From positions 1-64,000 of the forward strand of contig NZ_JAAJBV010000001.1 in NCBI RefSeq assembly GCF_011392075.1: a stretch of 64,000 bases of DNA, in the 5' to 3' direction. The translations under genes were made by a program, and so were the position numbers. This document shows, in pieces, positions 8,372 through 16,833 of the stretch. Each line of letters starts with the position of its first letter. The stretch's first letter is position 1. Source of the stretch: Flavobacterium celericrescens. GTDB taxonomy: Bacteria > Bacteroidota > Bacteroidia > Flavobacteriales > Flavobacteriaceae. Under the pieces are notes generated by a model, which did not search any database, was not told where the DNA came from, and worked only from the letters and a program-made list of their open reading frames with translations.

Positions 8372-9715
8372 TTATTGTTTTTTGATTAATGGAATTCCAA
8401 AATAGAATTCTAATATTTTAGTTCTAAAAATGTAATCATATTTTGTTCTTAGAACTTCAGATTGAGCGTTTTCTAATGCAATTGTTGCTTGTGAAAAATC
8501 AAACGAATTAAGCAATCCAACTTCATATCTTTCTTTTGAAAAATCGAATGCTAATTTTCTTGCTTCTAATGATTTTTGAGCTGATTCAAATGATTTTCTA
8601 GCATTGATCACATCGTTATACGCTTGATATACATTACGTTCTAAATCTAATTCCGCTTGTTTCAATTGAAACTCAGCTCTTTCTTGGCTTATTTTTGCAC
8701 GCTGTACTCTTCCTCTTGTTGCTAACCCGTTTAAAATGGGAACATTCAATTGCAATCCAATAGCTGTTCCATCAAACAAAGACAATTGGTCCACAAAATT
8801 AAAAGGAGTACTTTCTGACCATCTTGTATTATATCCAACAAAAGCCGTTAATGTTGGCAAATAAGACGAACGAGAAATAGACACATCTTTTTTTGCCAAA
8901 TCAACATTTGACATAGCGATTTTTACATCTTTAACTGATTCTTTGGCTTTTGCTAAAATAGCTTCTTGTGTTTCACCACTAACATTTGAAAGTGGCAAAT
9001 CAATGGTTTCATCAGAAATATCAAATGTTGCATACTCTTCAATTAACAATGTTTGACACAAAGCAATTTTTGAAATCAACAATGCATTTTCAGTACTTAT
9101 AATTTGTTGTTGTTGAGAAGCGTCTGTAGCTAATAACTCATAAATATCACCTGCTGGTACCGAACCTGCTTCAATTAAATCTTGCGTCCTTTTGATATTT
9201 TCTTTTGTGATTAGGTTTTGATTTTTTTGTACTTTCAATTGTTCTTTATTGAACAAAATTTGCAAATATGAATTAGCAACCGAAAGCGCAATATCATCTT
9301 TCATTTTATCCAAACGATATGAATTTGCAATTTTATTTAGCTTGGTTCGCTGTAAAGTTTTCCAGTTAGCCAAACCATTAAATAGAGTAATGTTTGAATT
9401 CGCTCCTGCAGAAAACGATTTAAAAGTCTCGTTTTGAAATTGATTTGTTACAGGATTTATACTTGCTCCAGTATTTACACTATAATTAGCACTTGCACTT
9501 AAAGTAGGTAAAAATCCTCCAATAGCTTCCATTTTTTCAATATCTGAAGTTTTTAAATCTAACTCAGATTGTTTGATTGAAATATTATTTTTTATGGCAT
9601 AATCTACACATTCTTCCAATGTCCACTTTTTATCTTGGGCAGCCAATTGAAAGCCTACAAAAAGTAGCAATAGCACTATTTTTTTTGATATCATTTTACG
9701 CACTTTAATTCTCAT
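8372..9715 (-). CDS. TolC family outer-membrane efflux protein
   Basis: The protein has 447 residues with a signal peptide ending at about LAAQ (27) and two outer-membrane efflux protein repeats of long amphipathic helices (about 35-235 and 250-440), the TolC trimer fold. The motif WTLEECVDYAIKNN near the N-terminus is typical of Bacteroidetes TolC homologues. It forms an operon with the adaptor gene downstream. Two ATG starts are possible: 9715, giving a longer basic N-terminus, or 9694, giving MISKKIVLLLLFVGF as a compact signal peptide. The second is equally plausible. Confidence 0.9.
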   Translation of the reverse strand: MRIKVRKMISKKIVLLLLFVGFQLAAQDKKWTLEECVDYAIKNNISIKQSELDLKTSDIEKMEAIGGFLPTLSASANYSVNTGASINPVTNQFQNETFKSFSAGANSNITLFNGLANWKTLQRTKLNKIANSYRLDKMKDDIALSVANSYLQILFNKEQLKVQKNQNLITKENIKRTQDLIEAGSVPAGDIYELLATDASQQQQIISTENALLISKIALCQTLLIEEYATFDISDETIDLPLSNVSGETQEAILAKAKESVKDVKIAMSNVDLAKKDVSISRSSYLPTLTAFVGYNTRWSESTPFNFVDQLSLFDGTAIGLQLNVPILNGLATRGRVQRAKISQERAEFQLKQAELDLERNVYQAYNDVINARKSFESAQKSLEARKLAFDFSKERYEVGLLNSFDFSQATIALENAQSEVLRTKYDYIFRTKILEFYFGIPLIKKQ

Positions 9716-9806
9716 TTCTTATAAGACCTCATTTTTATTATTTTGTTACAGATATCAATTAAAATTTTACATTTACATCGAAAAAAATGAATTTACACCA
9801 TCTATA

Positions 9807-11198
9807 ATGAAAATATTTGTTGCCCTAACACTAATTTGCACCACTTTTTTAGGATTAATTTCTTGTGGAACCACTAAAAAAATTGAAGCTTTAAAACCAG
9901 CTCCTTCAAACGATACTCCTGTTGTTTACAAAAACAAAACTTCTTTTGTAGCAATGCCCGTAGAGATAACATTAAATGAAATTGAGCATCAATTAAATAA
10001 AAACTTAAACGGATTAATCTACAATGATTCCATTTTGAGTGATGACAAAACCGAAATGAAAATATGGAAAACTGCACCTATCAAATTAACTGAAAAAGAC
10101 GGAAATATTGTTTCGGTAATTCCTTTAAAAATTTGGGCAAAATTCAAGTACGGAACTGATTTTTTAGGACTGAATGATACTCGTGAAATTAATTTAAACG
10201 GAACTATTACTTTAAACAGCAAAACGCACTTAACCAACTGGAAATTAACCACTAATTCCAAATTAGAAGATTTTGAATGGAGTGAAAGCCCAAGTATATT
10301 GGTAGCCGGAAAAAATGTTCCGATTACCTATATAATCAATCCAACTTTAAGCATTTTTAAAACTAAAATTGCTAAAAAAATTGACAAAGCTATTGATGAA
10401 AGTTGTGATTTTAAACCACATGTTTTATCAGTTTTAGAAAAACTAAGCACACCTTTTCTAACCAGTGAACAATATGAAACTTGGTTCAAAATGGTACCAA
10501 TGGAATTATATGTAACTGAGGCTAAACTAGCCAAATCAAAAATCACAATGAACATGGGATTAAAATGCAATATGCAAACCATGGTAGGACAACAACCCAA
10601 AAACGGGTTTGACGCTTCAAAAATTGTTTTAAAACCAGTTGCTTCAATTCCTGATAACACAACAGCTTCAGTAGTTGCAGTATCAACCTATGAAAGTGCT
10701 AGTAAAATTGTAACCAAAAATTTTCAAGGTCAAGAATTTGCCTCAGGAAGCAGAAAAATAGTAGTTCAAAAAGTAGATTTATGGCAAAAAGATGGTAAAA
10801 TGATTATTGCTTTAGATATTTTAGGAAGTATTAATGGCACTATTTATTTAGTAGGAATCCCAAATTATAATCCAATTACTAAAGAAATATATTTTGACCA
10901 AATGGATTATGTTTTAAACACCAAAAGTATTTTAATGAAATCGGCAAACTGGCTAATGCAAGGTACAATTTTAAAGAAAATACAAGAAAACTGTCGCTAT
11001 TCTATCAAAGGAAATCTTGAAGAAGGAAAACAAAACATGAAACCTTACTTAAGTAATTATTCACCAATGAAAGGTGTTTTTGTTAATGGCTCACTGAACG
11101 ATTTTGAATTTGAAAAAGTGGAATTAACTGATAAAGCCATCATAGCATTTATAACAACTTCTGGAAAAATGAATATTAAAATTGACGGAATGGAATAA
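9807..11198 (+). CDS. DUF4403 family lipoprotein
   Basis: The protein has 463 residues with a lipoprotein signal peptide and lipobox LISC (Cys 20-21). The body matches DUF4403, a Bacteroidetes/proteobacterial family of predicted envelope proteins (ITLNEIEHQLNKNLNG near residue 55, then WKTAPI). The function of the family is unknown. The beta-rich tubular lipid-binding-like folds suggested for it are only an inference. The gene is monocistronic, divergent from tolC and convergent with the cytochrome oxidase assembly cluster. Confidence 0.75.
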   Translation: MKIFVALTLICTTFLGLISCGTTKKIEALKPAPSNDTPVVYKNKTSFVAMPVEITLNEIEHQLNKNLNGLIYNDSILSDDKTEMKIWKTAPIKLTEKDGNIVSVIPLKIWAKFKYGTDFLGLNDTREINLNGTITLNSKTHLTNWKLTTNSKLEDFEWSESPSILVAGKNVPITYIINPTLSIFKTKIAKKIDKAIDESCDFKPHVLSVLEKLSTPFLTSEQYETWFKMVPMELYVTEAKLAKSKITMNMGLKCNMQTMVGQQPKNGFDASKIVLKPVASIPDNTTASVVAVSTYESASKIVTKNFQGQEFASGSRKIVVQKVDLWQKDGKMIIALDILGSINGTIYLVGIPNYNPITKEIYFDQMDYVLNTKSILMKSANWLMQGTILKKIQENCRYSIKGNLEEGKQNMKPYLSNYSPMKGVFVNGSLNDFEFEKVELTDKAIIAFITTSGKMNIKIDGME

Positions 11199-11246
11199 TT
11201 CAATTATGAATTAAAAATCAAGAATTACTTGAAATTGATTTTGAAG

Positions 11247-11462
11247 CTATTTCTTCTTTCCGTAGCGCATTTTATAAATCACATAACCTAAAACGCCAAC
11301 CAATATATATGGAATTGCCATTAAATAAACAATTCCATCATTAACTGCTTCTGCTTTTACAGCTCCGTCTTCGCTTTCAAGAGCAGCGCGACACATGGCA
11401 CATTGGGCTTGACTTGAAAGAGAAAAGAAAAAAGAGAAAAGAAAAAAGAAAAATATTTTCAT
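11247..11462 (-). CDS. Small CxxC membrane protein of the cytochrome oxidase cluster (71 aa)
   Basis: I do not recognise a named family. From the ATG at 11462 the protein has 71 residues: a very Phe-rich signal peptide ending SSQAQ, then a CAMC motif (residues 21-24, CAMCRAALESEDG), one membrane segment (about 42-62, YLMAIPYILVGVLGYVIY) and a basic tail. An earlier in-frame ATG at 11513 overlaps the DUF420 gene and would mask the signal peptide, so it is rejected. The gene is the last of the heme-copper oxidase assembly cluster, which suggests a role in metal or redox handling in the envelope. That is inference from position and the two cysteines. Confidence 0.7.
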   Translation of the reverse strand: MKIFFFFLFSFFFSLSSQAQCAMCRAALESEDGAVKAEAVNDGIVYLMAIPYILVGVLGYVIYKMRYGKKK

Positions 11463-11502
11463 CTTACAACCTCTTTGCTCTATTTTCTTTGTTCTATTTT
11501 CT

Positions 11503-12042
11503 TTAGTGCACATAATAAGGCGAAATCATTAAATAAACTATGACACCTGTAACTGCAACATATAACCAAATTGGAAATGTGATTTTTGCAATTCTTTTGT
11601 GTTTGTCAAATTGTTGTGACCAGGCTTTTACATAAGTTGTTAAAACCAACGGAATAATAATAACCGACAACACAATATGAGTGATTAAAATGAAATAATA
11701 CACATATTTAACAACTCCTTCACCTCCAAATTTTGTAGAATCTGATGTCATGTGATAGGCAACATACATTGCTAAAAACGCTACCGAACAAGCAATAGCA
11801 AACTTCATTAATTTTTCGTGTAAACTTCTTTTCCCATTTTTTATAGCTATAACAGCAGCAACTAAGATTACAGCCGTTAAACCATTAATTGTTGCATAAA
11901 TAGGTGGCAAAAAAGACAATGGCTCAACATTAAAGCCCATTCTTTTTAAATTAACACCAAAAAGTAATGCTACAACAGCTGGAATTGCAATTGATAAAAC
12001 TACAATTAGTTTATTGTATTTTGTTTCTATTTTATTTTCCAT
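11503..12042 (-). CDS. DUF420 domain membrane protein (CtaM-like)
   Basis: The protein has 179 residues with about five membrane segments. It contains the His residues typical of DUF420 (LHEKLMKFA, YVAYHMTSDS, LITHIVLSV). DUF420 proteins include CtaM, which is needed for function of heme-A-type cytochrome oxidases in Firmicutes. It sits between SCO and the small CxxC protein, in a cluster that also encodes heme O synthase and oxidase subunits III and IV, so a role in oxidase maturation is likely. About 110 bp without a gene separate it from SCO. Confidence 0.85.
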   Translation of the reverse strand: MENKIETKYNKLIVVLSIAIPAVVALLFGVNLKRMGFNVEPLSFLPPIYATINGLTAVILVAAVIAIKNGKRSLHEKLMKFAIACSVAFLAMYVAYHMTSDSTKFGGEGVVKYVYYFILITHIVLSVIIIPLVLTTYVKAWSQQFDKHKRIAKITFPIWLYVAVTGVIVYLMISPYYVH

Positions 12043-12154
12043 TTTATTTATTTTTAAACATATAAGTCATATAAGCTAAACTTTCAATTTTTAAGAAATA
12101 AAAGCTCATATAAGTTTTGAATATTGTTATTGAAATTGCTTTTGAAATTGAAAT

Positions 12155-13108
12155 CTATTCTTCTAATAACTTTTTAATGTCTTCTTTTATCGCTTCAACA
12201 CCTTTCGCATCTAACCCATCATAATATAAAATTGGATTTCCTTGTCCGTCTTTTCTACATCTGATTTTACCATCTTTATCTACTAATGCAAATAAACCTG
12301 AATGCTCAAATCCACCAGCTGCTTTGTTGTTTTCTCCAGCATATAAATTGAATCCTTTATTTGCTAATCCATAAATATACTTTTTATCACCCGTTAAGAA
12401 ATGCCAATTATAATGCTTTACTCCTAATTGATTTGCATGTTCTTTTAAAACAGCTGAAGTATCATGCTCTGGATCAATGGTAATGGATGCTAAGCCAAAA
12501 TTTGGGTTGCCATAAAATTCTTCTTGTAATTGTAGCATACTTTGATTCATCTTGGGGCAAATAGTTGGGCAAGTTGCAAAAAAGAATTCCACCACATATA
12601 CTTTTCCTAAATAATCTTTATCAGAAATTTTTTTATTGTTTTGATCAATTAATTCAAAAGCTGGAACGGGACCAATTTCAACTAAATCGGATCCAGAAAA
12701 CTTTTTATCAAAAAAATAAACCAACAATATTAATATAAATGATAAAACTATAAGCGTCTTAAAAAACATCTTAATTTTTTTTCTAGCAATATTAATATCT
12801 ATTGATTTAACTTTAGAATAATACCTAGCAATTAATTCAATTATATACAAGCACAAAAATATAAATACAACTAAAATCAATGATTTTACAAAAATTTCTG
12901 AAACAGATAAATTTTCAAAAAAAGAAGCCTTTGCATAAATTTCTTGATGATTTGTGATATTTTTTTCATTAACTACTTTAGGCGAATCAGCCAAATAATA
13001 ATTTTGAACTAAATTGCCGTTATCATAACGCATTCTTAATTCTTTAACAACCCATATTCCGAATATTAAAACAATAAATGAAATCCCAATGTATGATTTG
13101 TTTTTCAT
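12155..13108 (-). CDS. SCO1/SenC family copper chaperone with two extra membrane segments
   Basis: The protein has 317 residues. The C-terminal thioredoxin-like domain (about 142-317) has the copper-binding CPTIC motif (Cys 180 and 184) and a conserved His in GGFEHSGLF (269). SCO proteins deliver copper to the CuA site of oxidase subunit II. The N-terminus starts as in typical flavobacterial SCO proteins (KSYIGISFIVLIFGI, one anchor). Between the anchor and the domain lies an insert of about 100 residues with two more membrane segments (about 74-94 and 115-133) flanking a basic loop. The predicted topology still places the copper domain in the periplasm. The insert is unusual for the family as I know it. 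Confidence 0.88.
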   Translation of the reverse strand: MKNKSYIGISFIVLIFGIWVVKELRMRYDNGNLVQNYYLADSPKVVNEKNITNHQEIYAKASFFENLSVSEIFVKSLILVVFIFLCLYIIELIARYYSKVKSIDINIARKKIKMFFKTLIVLSFILILLVYFFDKKFSGSDLVEIGPVPAFELIDQNNKKISDKDYLGKVYVVEFFFATCPTICPKMNQSMLQLQEEFYGNPNFGLASITIDPEHDTSAVLKEHANQLGVKHYNWHFLTGDKKYIYGLANKGFNLYAGENNKAAGGFEHSGLFALVDKDGKIRCRKDGQGNPILYYDGLDAKGVEAIKEDIKKLLEE

Positions 13109-13117
13109 CTCAACTTC

Positions 13118-13819
13118 TTATTTATTTCTTTCGATATTTTCTTTGATATTATCTCTGAATGCGTCTTTTCTCTCGTTTTTATTCTTCTTTAACGCTAGTC
13201 TATACTCGCGAAGAATGATTTTAATATCATCAGTCATTTCATTATGCAAATCAGCAGCGGAAATAGTATTGTAGCTTTCTTTATATTCATCAACACCTTT
13301 TTTATTTTTTCCTTTTCTTCCTCTATGATTTAGCTCTTTATCTACTATAATAACAGCTGGCGTCCCAAAATTTGCATCTAATTTACCAACCAAATTATAA
13401 CTATCATAAAACGATTGTATTTCTTCCGGAGATGCAAAAACAAATTTCCATCCTGTCATTTCTCCTGTAATTGGTGCTAACTCATCTATTATCTGTTTTG
13501 CTTTAGCTTCACTTCCGATTGGTGCAACCATTATCATCTGAAAATCTTTAAATCCTTTGTATTTATTATAAATTTTCTGATTTAAATTGAAAAAATTACC
13601 TCTGTTTTCGATTATATTGTTTCCTACAAAACCTAAAACAGTTATTTTATCTTTCATACTAATATTTTCATGATTCAATCCTTTCCAATTATTAGGAATA
13701 TCATTATTAGCTTTAGAAATCGTTGGTAAAAAAAGTGAATTATGTGTTGCCGTTGAAAATATTAAATAAATTGCAATGGGCAGCACAAAGAGTAATATAA
13801 GAACTAATTTGTTTTTCAT
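13118..13819 (-). CDS. Membrane-anchored thioredoxin-fold-like protein of the oxidase cluster
   Basis: The protein has 233 residues from the ATG at 13819 (MKNKLVLILLFVLPIAIY), with a single N-terminal membrane anchor or signal. The remaining sequence has a pattern like SCO/peroxiredoxin folds (ITVLGFVGNNI, FQMIMVAPIG, TPAVIIVDKELNHRGR), but no CxxC or CxxxC pair is present, so copper binding like SCO is not expected. The C-terminus is highly charged. It lies 9 bp upstream of the SCO gene on the same strand and has its own -7 element, so it heads the assembly-factor operon. An in-frame ATG at 13846 is less likely because it overlaps the promoter region. Confidence 0.7.
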   Translation of the reverse strand: MKNKLVLILLFVLPIAIYLIFSTATHNSLFLPTISKANNDIPNNWKGLNHENISMKDKITVLGFVGNNIIENRGNFFNLNQKIYNKYKGFKDFQMIMVAPIGSEAKAKQIIDELAPITGEMTGWKFVFASPEEIQSFYDSYNLVGKLDANFGTPAVIIVDKELNHRGRKGKNKKGVDEYKESYNTISAADLHNEMTDDIKIILREYRLALKKNKNERKDAFRDNIKENIERNK

Positions 13820-13843
13820 AAAACGCGGTAAATTTAGCAAATA

Positions 13844-13851
13844 CAAAAGTA
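13844..13851 (-). promoter_or_regulatory. -7 element heading the thioredoxin-like/SCO/DUF420 operon
   Basis: On the minus strand the sequence is TACTTTTG, a perfect TAnnTTTG match, 24 bp upstream of the ATG at 13819. Its first base is adjacent to or within the run of T of the preceding terminator, so terminator and promoter are fused. Confidence 0.55.
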
Positions 13852-13878
13852 AAAAAAATCCCGATGTAAATCGGGATT
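13851..13878 (-). terminator. Intrinsic terminator after oxidase subunit IV
   Basis: The perfect 9-bp stem AATCCCGAT/ATCGGGATT with a 4-nt loop is followed on the minus strand by eight T. It lies 18 bp past the subunit IV stop. Confidence 0.8.
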
Positions 13879-13896
13879 AAATTATAGAAACAAGTG

Positions 13897-14247
13897 TTAA
13901 AAATTCCACTTGATATGTCCAGTTTTGTATACATCAAAAACGTAAGCTCCTTCAATTAAAACTATAAAACATAGGTATAATATTAAGAATACTACGGTCC
14001 AAACAATTGATCTTCTAAACCATTTTTTCTCACCTTCCATGTGCATGAAAGCCCATGTAATATAGTAAGCTTTAACAATCGTCAAGATGATGAACAACCA
14101 ATTTAATAAATTCATCCCTGCAAAATTATTAAAGTATAATGATTTAGGCTTAAAAATACCAAATAATACTTCAACAATAGTTATGATAGATAGAATTACA
14201 AATACTTTCCAAATTCTTCCTGTATGTGATTCGTGTGCGTGTGCCAT
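13897..14247 (-). CDS. Cytochrome c oxidase subunit IV family protein
   Basis: The protein has 116 residues with three membrane segments (about 14-32, 45-68 and 79-101) and a His-containing N-terminus (MAHAHESHTGR). The YYITWAFMHMEGEKKWFRR motif is typical of the prokaryotic cytochrome c oxidase subunit IV/CyoD-like family. This small subunit stabilises heme-copper oxidases in the inner membrane. It is last in the ctaB-III-III-IV operon, 21 bp after the larger subunit III, and is followed by a terminator. Confidence 0.9.
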   Translation of the reverse strand: MAHAHESHTGRIWKVFVILSIITIVEVLFGIFKPKSLYFNNFAGMNLLNWLFIILTIVKAYYITWAFMHMEGEKKWFRRSIVWTVVFLILYLCFIVLIEGAYVFDVYKTGHIKWNF

Positions 14248-14268
14248 GATATGCTTTTATTAAATAAA

Positions 14269-15249
14269 TTATACTAAATAGAAGAAAGTAAATACAAACA
14301 CCCATACTAAATCGACAAAGTGCCAATACAATCCAACTTTTTCAACCATTTCGTAACTTTTTCTTTTTTCGTAAGTTCCTAATAATATATTAAAGAAAAT
14401 AATAATATTGATTAAAACTCCAGTAAAAACGTGGAATCCATGGAAACCAGTGATAAAGAAAAAGAAGTTAGCAAACAATTTACTTCCATATTCATTTCTA
14501 ACTAAGTTAGCGCCTTCAACAACATATTTAGTATCTGCTAATCTTTTGATAGACTCTTCTCTAGTTAAAACTGTTTTTTCTTTTTCTGCATTGATAGTTT
14601 CAGTACGAACTAAAATTGATTCATCAGCTTTAAAACCTTGTACCACTTCATTTACAGAATGAGAAGGAATTGAAGCTTCACTCATAAACCAAAAACCATT
14701 GTTTCTGTTTAATTGTTCGCGTTCTTCTGGCAATGTTAAAGCAAAATCACCAAGAGCTACTCTTTCATATTCACCATTAGCTCCTTTTTTAACAAATTGT
14801 AAAATAGAACCACCTTTTGTTTCAACAGCTCCAAATTCACCTTTAATAAAATTTTTCCATTCCCAAGCTTGAGAACCTAAAAATATTAATCCACCAACAA
14901 TTGTAAGCGCCATGTAAACAGCTACTTTAGTTTTTTTCAATTGGTGACCTGCATCTACAGCTAAAACCATAGTTACAGAAGAAAAGATTAAGATAAAAGT
15001 CATTAACGCTACATAATACATTGGTGCATCAACACCATGTGCAAATGGAAAGTGATTAAAAACCTCATCAGCAATTGGCCAAGTTTCAATAAACTTAAAT
15101 CTTGAAAAACCATACGCTGCTAAGAATCCTGAAAATGTTAATGCATCTGATAAAATGAAAAACCACATCATCATTTTACCATAGGTTGCTCCTAATGGTC
15201 CTGGACCTCCGTCTAAAGCGTGTTCATTTGAAATAACTGTCGCTCCCAT
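14269..15249 (-). CDS. Cytochrome c oxidase subunit III, long form (326 aa)
   Basis: The protein has membrane segments in its first ~135 residues and its last ~75 residues, with subunit III motifs such as FFFFITGFHGFHVFTG and YWHFVDLVWVFVFTFFYLV at the C-terminus. A soluble segment of about 100 residues (about 130-240), rich in charged residues, is inserted between membrane helices. Subunit III of heme-copper oxidases supports proton uptake and stability of subunit I. It lies between a shorter subunit III paralogue (45 bp upstream) and subunit IV. Confidence 0.93.
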   Translation of the reverse strand: MGATVISNEHALDGGPGPLGATYGKMMMWFFILSDALTFSGFLAAYGFSRFKFIETWPIADEVFNHFPFAHGVDAPMYYVALMTFILIFSSVTMVLAVDAGHQLKKTKVAVYMALTIVGGLIFLGSQAWEWKNFIKGEFGAVETKGGSILQFVKKGANGEYERVALGDFALTLPEEREQLNRNNGFWFMSEASIPSHSVNEVVQGFKADESILVRTETINAEKEKTVLTREESIKRLADTKYVVEGANLVRNEYGSKLFANFFFFITGFHGFHVFTGVLINIIIFFNILLGTYEKRKSYEMVEKVGLYWHFVDLVWVFVFTFFYLV

Positions 15250-15294
15250 AAATTTTTTAATTGTTAAAAAGTTCCCAAATTTATTATTTTTTTT

Positions 15295-15882
15295 CTATTT
15301 GAAAAAATAGAAAAACAAAAACAAATAAACCCAAATAAAATCCATAAAGTGCCAATACATCGCACTTAGCTCTATACCAAGGGTTTGAGCCGAATTATAC
15401 TTTTGTTTATAATGATTATAAATTACTACTAAAAGTGAAATTATTCCTCCAAAAAGATGCGCAACATGCACAATTACAAAGGCATACAAAAAAGAAACAC
15501 TTACTGTACTTGATGGCCCAGTTGGAACTAATTGCATACTATACAACTCTGAAAAACCATTAAATTGAAACACAATGAATAATATACCTAAAATTAAAGT
15601 TGCCGCCAAGAAAAACATTCCTTTTGAATTAAATCCTTTTTTTACAGCATTTTTCGCAAGATAAAATGTGACACTACTTAAAATAATTATAATTGTACTA
15701 ATTATTAACGATTTTGGCATATTAAAATCTGCTACCCAATCTGGTCTTTTTTTACTAACTATAAAACCACTTGTTAAACCAGCAAAAATCATACAAATAC
15801 TTATCATTCCAAACCATAATAACATTTTATAGGTTTTTCCTTTTCGTTCTTGTTCTTCTTCAAAAGTCATTTTATTTTCCAT
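15295..15882 (-). CDS. Cytochrome c oxidase subunit III family protein, short form (195 aa)
   Basis: The protein has five membrane segments and the subunit III motifs VIVHVAHLFGG and YWHFMDFIWVYLFLFFYFF at the C-terminus. It is the second subunit III-like gene in this operon. Flavobacteria commonly carry such a pair next to heme O synthase. It starts 2 bp after the ctaB stop, so translation is probably coupled. The other subunit III is longer and has a soluble insert. Confidence 0.92.
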   Translation of the reverse strand: MENKMTFEEEQERKGKTYKMLLWFGMISICMIFAGLTSGFIVSKKRPDWVADFNMPKSLIISTIIIILSSVTFYLAKNAVKKGFNSKGMFFLAATLILGILFIVFQFNGFSELYSMQLVPTGPSSTVSVSFLYAFVIVHVAHLFGGIISLLVVIYNHYKQKYNSAQTLGIELSAMYWHFMDFIWVYLFLFFYFFK

Positions 15883-15884
15883 AA

Positions 15885-16787
15885 CTATCGTAAAAATTTA
15901 TCTAAAACATACACTATTTGTAACAATGAAATGTATGAAACGCTCACTAACATTAATTTTCTAGCTGCTTTTGCATCCATCTCTTTATGCAGTTTGAAAG
16001 CATAATACAACATCCAAATACCTAATAAAACTACCACCACAACAGCTGGTTTAGACAAAAACAATTTTCCTGTAAAACCAAACGCTGGAATTACCGAAGC
16101 TAAAATAGTCCAAAAGGTATATAAAATTGTTTGTAATGCAGTCTTTTTATCTTTATTTCCAGTTGGCAACATAAAAAATCCTGCTTTCTTGTAATCATCA
16201 TACAAAAACCAACCAATAGCCCAAAAATGTGGAAACTGCCAAAAGAATTGAATAATAAACAAAGTACCCGTTTCAATACCAAAATGACCTGTTGCTGCTA
16301 CCCAACCCAACATATAGGGAATTGCTCCAGGGAACGCGCCCACAAATACAGATAATGGTGTAACTGTTTTTAACGGCGTGTATAAACTCACATACATAAA
16401 AATCGAAATTGCGCTAAACATAGCTGTTTTCGGATTTACGTTGTATAAGATAATTAAGCCTAGTATGGTTAAAATGCTTCCTAAAATGAAAGCTGTCTGT
16501 TTGGTCATTCTACCTGATGGAAGCGGACGATTTTTGGTTCTATCCATTAAGGCATCTAAATCTTTCTCAATAATTTGATTAAAAACATTTGATGCTCCTA
16601 CCATACAATATCCACCGATAGCTAATAATAATAGCACAAACCAATTTTGTGAAGACCAAGAATCAACACCCAACAAATAACCCGCAATTGTTGAAAAAAC
16701 AACACTAATTGCTAATCGTGCCTTTGTAACTTCTACAAAGTCTTTATATAAAGATTTTTTAATTTGAGGTTGTGTGTTTGTGTCCAC
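15885..16787 (-). CDS. ctaB: Protoheme IX farnesyltransferase (heme O synthase)
   Basis: The protein has 300 residues, is a UbiA-superfamily prenyltransferase and has about eight or nine membrane segments. The prenyl-diphosphate motif N-x3-D-x2-D is present as NQIIEKDLDALMDRTKNRPLPSGR near residue 85, and a second Asp-containing loop YDDYKKAGFFMLP near 200. It converts heme B to heme O, the first step towards the heme A used by the aa3-type oxidase encoded at 40.6-43.5 kb. It is first in the ctaB-III-III-IV operon, with a -7 element at 16816-16823. Confidence 0.95.
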   Translation of the reverse strand: MDTNTQPQIKKSLYKDFVEVTKARLAISVVFSTIAGYLLGVDSWSSQNWFVLLLLAIGGYCMVGASNVFNQIIEKDLDALMDRTKNRPLPSGRMTKQTAFILGSILTILGLIILYNVNPKTAMFSAISIFMYVSLYTPLKTVTPLSVFVGAFPGAIPYMLGWVAATGHFGIETGTLFIIQFFWQFPHFWAIGWFLYDDYKKAGFFMLPTGNKDKKTALQTILYTFWTILASVIPAFGFTGKLFLSKPAVVVVVLLGIWMLYYAFKLHKEMDAKAARKLMLVSVSYISLLQIVYVLDKFLR

Positions 16788-16815
16788 TTTATTGTTTTTG
16801 CTTTGAAATTGCGTG

Positions 16816-16823
16816 CAAATATA
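16816..16823 (-). promoter_or_regulatory. -7 promoter element of the ctaB operon
   Basis: On the minus strand the sequence is TATATTTG, a perfect TAnnTTTG match, 28 bp upstream of the ctaB ATG. The expected -33 position falls in the heptanucleotide repeat at 16834-16861. Confidence 0.55.
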
Positions 16824-16833
16824 CGATTTGGAA

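Noticed and set aside
11463..11513. Longer start of the small CxxC protein
   Set aside because: The added residues would precede a normal signal peptide and overlap the DUF420 gene.
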